Shown: positions 6,339 to 8,237 of the stretch, one piece after another
How positions within the stretch are numbered: the first letter of the stretch is position 1
Layout: the number at the start of each line of letters is the position of its first letter
DNA from: an uncultured Pseudanabaenaceae cyanobacterium
GTDB taxonomy: Bacteria > Cyanobacteriota > Cyanobacteriia > PCC-9006 > JAAUQQ01
NCBI GenBank assembly: GCA_938015405.1
Contig: CALLPZ010000376.1
Span: 1 to 8,237, forward strand
Reading direction: 5' to 3'
Length of the DNA: 8,237 nt
Notes under the pieces: generated by a model
What the model was told of the DNA's origin: nothing
Seen by the model: only the letters and a program-made list of their open reading frames with translations
Database searches by the model: none
Translations under genes and position numbers: made by a program

Positions 6339-8237
6339 ATGCTGCTGTCTTCCCGTGCTGCGATGATGAGTCTCATCGCGGTTCCTGCTGTTGTTATTGC
6401 GAATATTGTGACTGCTGTTGCGGGGGTCGCTCAAGAATCTCCTGTGCCTGGGCAAGCGCAAGCTGCGGATGCGTTGCAGCCTGGCGCATCTGCCCCTGAC
6501 TGGGGAGAGCAGCGGTTTGCAAGGCGATATAACTCGCCATACTCCCCTGCTGTGAGGAGTATGGGGGTTCCCCGCCAGGTGCTCTTAATTGACCTCAATC
6601 CAGTTTTGGATTTTGGAGCGATGGTGGGTCAAGACATACCTGCTCAGGGGAGTGGGACTCAACTCAATTTTTCTGCCGTTCTGCCCGCATCTGGATCTTC
6701 TCACGGCGCGCCGTCTGAGGCCTCACCGTTTGCTGCTGCTTTAGCACCTCGCCCTTCGGAGTTGGCTCAAGTTTCTGCTGCGACGGGGAGCCCACTTAAA
6801 CCTGTCGTTGCACAGCCCCTGATTACGAAGCCCCTGATTGCGCAGCCTGCAACCCTTCAGCCCCGCCAGTGGCAAGCTCCCTATCCCAGCCTGGGGCAGC
6901 CTCAGTTGGATCGACAGCTGCGGCGTTATTTGGCCTATCTCGATACGGTGGGCCAGCCCGATATCTTGATTGTGGGTGGACAAGGGGCCGCCCAAGGGGT
7001 GGACCCTTTGGCATTGCAAGAGTCCTTGGGCGATCGCGGCTATGGCGATCTCAAGGTCTTTAACTGGGGCATTTCCCAAGGGTCTGCCCAGACGGTGGAA
7101 TGGCTGTTGACGGAGCTGCTGACGCCTCAGCAGTTACCTCAATTGGTGGTTTGGGCTGAGACCAGCGTGGCATTGAATGGGAGCCGTAAGGATTCAGGCT
7201 TTGCCAAGATTTCGACTTCACCGGGGCATCGATTTCTCAAGCGCGGGTTGCAGCCCCAGCTGGCGGCCGAGGAAAAGTCCCTGGCTCGGCAGTTGGAACA
7301 AATCTTGAGTCATCCCATTGAGCGGCTCTTGCCCGCTGGGCTGCTAACCCTGGCGAAGTCCCCCTCGGGAGCGACGCAGCAGGAAACAGTGGCGGCCTTT
7401 GCGACAACGAAGCAGGAACGCAAGCCTGAAGCGATCGCCTCTGCGGCTGACATTGCCCAAGCCGCCCCAGTTTTGGTGGACCCGCGTGCTCGAGTGCTGC
7501 CTATTCTTAAGCCTCAACCGTCTGTTTCGGCCACACCTGCCACAGTGGCGCATGGAGAGACTACTCAGGCCAATGGGTTTCGGCTGGTGAACTGGTGCCG
7601 GGATACCAATGGTCCCTGCCAATCCCAAGATGGCCAATCACCGGCTGCGTTGGTGCAGTCTGCACCGGCTTGGCTCCAGCAGACCCAAGCGGCCCAGGCG
7701 GCTCGTCAGTCCAATCGACAGCGGCGATTGCCCGCCCGACGCGTTCAGAATTCAGCTGCTGCCGCCCCACTGCCCAGTATTACCCTGCCGAATTGGCCCG
7801 AAAGTAAAGCTTCCCAGAGATTCTTGCAAGCCATGGGATTTCAGTCGGTGAGTCAGCGCTTGGGCGCAACCCAGCCCTCAGGACGGCCTTGGCTGAGGGG
7901 AGACCAAGATCGAAACTATCGAAATTTCTCCCTCCAGGGTGATCAAAATCGAGCTCTGCATCGCTTGGTAAAGTTTGGCCAACAGCAAGAGATGGCGATC
8001 GCGTTTGTCCAGCTCCCGCTTAGCCAGCAATATTTAGATATTGAGCGTCGTTCCCGTGAGGATTCCTTCCGCACCTACTTAGATGTGGCTGCCCAGATGA
8101 CGCCGTTGAGCCTGGTTGACTTGCCCGGCAAAGGACAGCCTTGGAATGATGCTTTATTTGCCCAACCCCATCGACTCAATCGTTATGGTGCGGCGGTATT
8201 AAGCTGGCAGATTGGTCAGTCTCTGGATGAGCAATTG
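6339..8237 (+). CDS. Exported DUF1574-like, SGNH-hydrolase-related protein (3' end beyond the window)
   Basis: The frame stays open for 633 codons from ATG 6339 to the last base, so the C-terminus is missing. Residues 1-31 form a signal peptide or membrane anchor rich in Ala, Val and Ile. A Pro/Ala/Gln-rich, probably disordered stretch follows (about 32-180). The recognisable domain starts near 185: PDILIVGGQGAAQGVDPLALQ, LKVFNWGISQGSAQTVEWLL, then LTPQQLPQLVVWAE. This matches the cyanobacterial DUF1574 family, related to SGNH/AlgX-type proteins that often act with O-acyltransferases on surface polymers. A long low-complexity insert (about 350-500) holds the only two cysteines seen, C420 and C427. 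The domain ends with QPHRLNRYGA at 609-618. Where relatives have GSSR and DxxHLN, this protein has GGQG (213-216) and QPHRLN (609-614), so catalysis is doubtful. No stop lies between 6264 and 6339, but ATG 6339 is the first usable start. ATG 6363 and 6366 are alternatives that would shorten the signal peptide. Confidence 0.75.
   Translation, partial: MLLSSRAAMMSLIAVPAVVIANIVTAVAGVAQESPVPGQAQAADALQPGASAPDWGEQRFARRYNSPYSPAVRSMGVPRQVLLIDLNPVLDFGAMVGQDIPAQGSGTQLNFSAVLPASGSSHGAPSEASPFAAALAPRPSELAQVSAATGSPLKPVVAQPLITKPLIAQPATLQPRQWQAPYPSLGQPQLDRQLRRYLAYLDTVGQPDILIVGGQGAAQGVDPLALQESLGDRGYGDLKVFNWGISQGSAQTVEWLLTELLTPQQLPQLVVWAETSVALNGSRKDSGFAKISTSPGHRFLKRGLQPQLAAEEKSLARQLEQILSHPIERLLPAGLLTLAKSPSGATQQETVAAFATTKQERKPEAIASAADIAQAAPVLVDPRARVLPILKPQPSVSATPATVAHGETTQANGFRLVNWCRDTNGPCQSQDGQSPAALVQSAPAWLQQTQAAQAARQSNRQRRLPARRVQNSAAAAPLPSITLPNWPESKASQRFLQAMGFQSVSQRLGATQPSGRPWLRGDQDRNYRNFSLQGDQNRALHRLVKFGQQQEMAIAFVQLPLSQQYLDIERRSREDSFRTYLDVAAQMTPLSLVDLPGKGQPWNDALFAQPHRLNRYGAAVLSWQIGQSLDEQL

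Noticed and set aside
6114..6461. Minus-strand ORF of 115 codons over the hydrolase end and leader region
   Set aside because: It is antisense to two supported genes, has a biased and low-complexity translation, and matches no recognisable domain.
6814..6839. Direct repeat AGCCCCTGATT at 15-bp spacing
   Set aside because: Only two units are present, encoding a repeated PLI motif in a low-complexity linker. This is a local duplication, not a mobile element or regulatory array.
6741..7079. Minus-strand ORF of 112 codons within the DUF1574-like gene
   Set aside because: It is the complement of a Pro/Ala/Gln-rich coding stretch, where long antisense frames arise by composition.

Overview
The window looks like a piece of a cyanobacterial chromosome. 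Two things support this. The octamer GCGATCGC, the HIP1 repeat typical of many cyanobacterial genomes, occurs eleven times in 8.2 kb. Two of the encoded families, a DUF1400-plus-alpha/beta-hydrolase protein and a DUF1574-like SGNH-related protein, are characteristic of cyanobacteria. Most genes lack a strong Shine-Dalgarno sequence, as is common in this phylum. I see no tRNA, rRNA, CRISPR array, transposase or integrase.

Left part (1-1877). After about 240 non-coding bases, a plus-strand gene (238-1341) encodes a Rieske ring-hydroxylating-oxygenase alpha-subunit homologue. Its [2Fe-2S] ligands are intact, but both histidines expected to bind the mononuclear catalytic iron are replaced (R202 and Q207). 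A SlyD/FkpB-type FKBP peptidyl-prolyl isomerase (1877-1443, minus strand) converges on it.

Middle part (1878-4217). A 231-base divergent intergenic region carries two 12-bp palindromes exactly 70 bp apart. They share the pattern GNNCTWWAGNNC. The second sits just upstream of a two-component pair: a membrane-bound HisKA_3 (NarL/DesK/LiaS-type) sensor kinase (2109-3527) and a NarL/LuxR-type response regulator (3557-4192). A possible terminator overlaps the regulator's stop codon.

Right part (4279-8237). A secreted DUF1400 alpha/beta hydrolase with a recognisable Ser-Asp-His triad is followed by a 170-base leader region and a large exported DUF1574-like protein that runs off the right edge. The leader contains a perfect AGGAGG followed by a four-codon ORF (MMRL) and then a 7-bp hairpin, all before the main start codon. 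The DUF1574-like protein keeps the family fold signatures, but its expected nucleophile-serine and Asp-x-x-His motifs are altered.

Reading the genes together is inference. The sensor pair and the two exported hydrolase-fold proteins lie head to tail and could form a cell-envelope module, in which the kinase senses a membrane state and the downstream proteins act on envelope lipids or surface polymers. The Rieske and FKBP genes appear to be separate transcription units. The most notable features are the two likely pseudoenzymes (Rieske and DUF1574-like), the mini-ORF leader and the paired palindromes.
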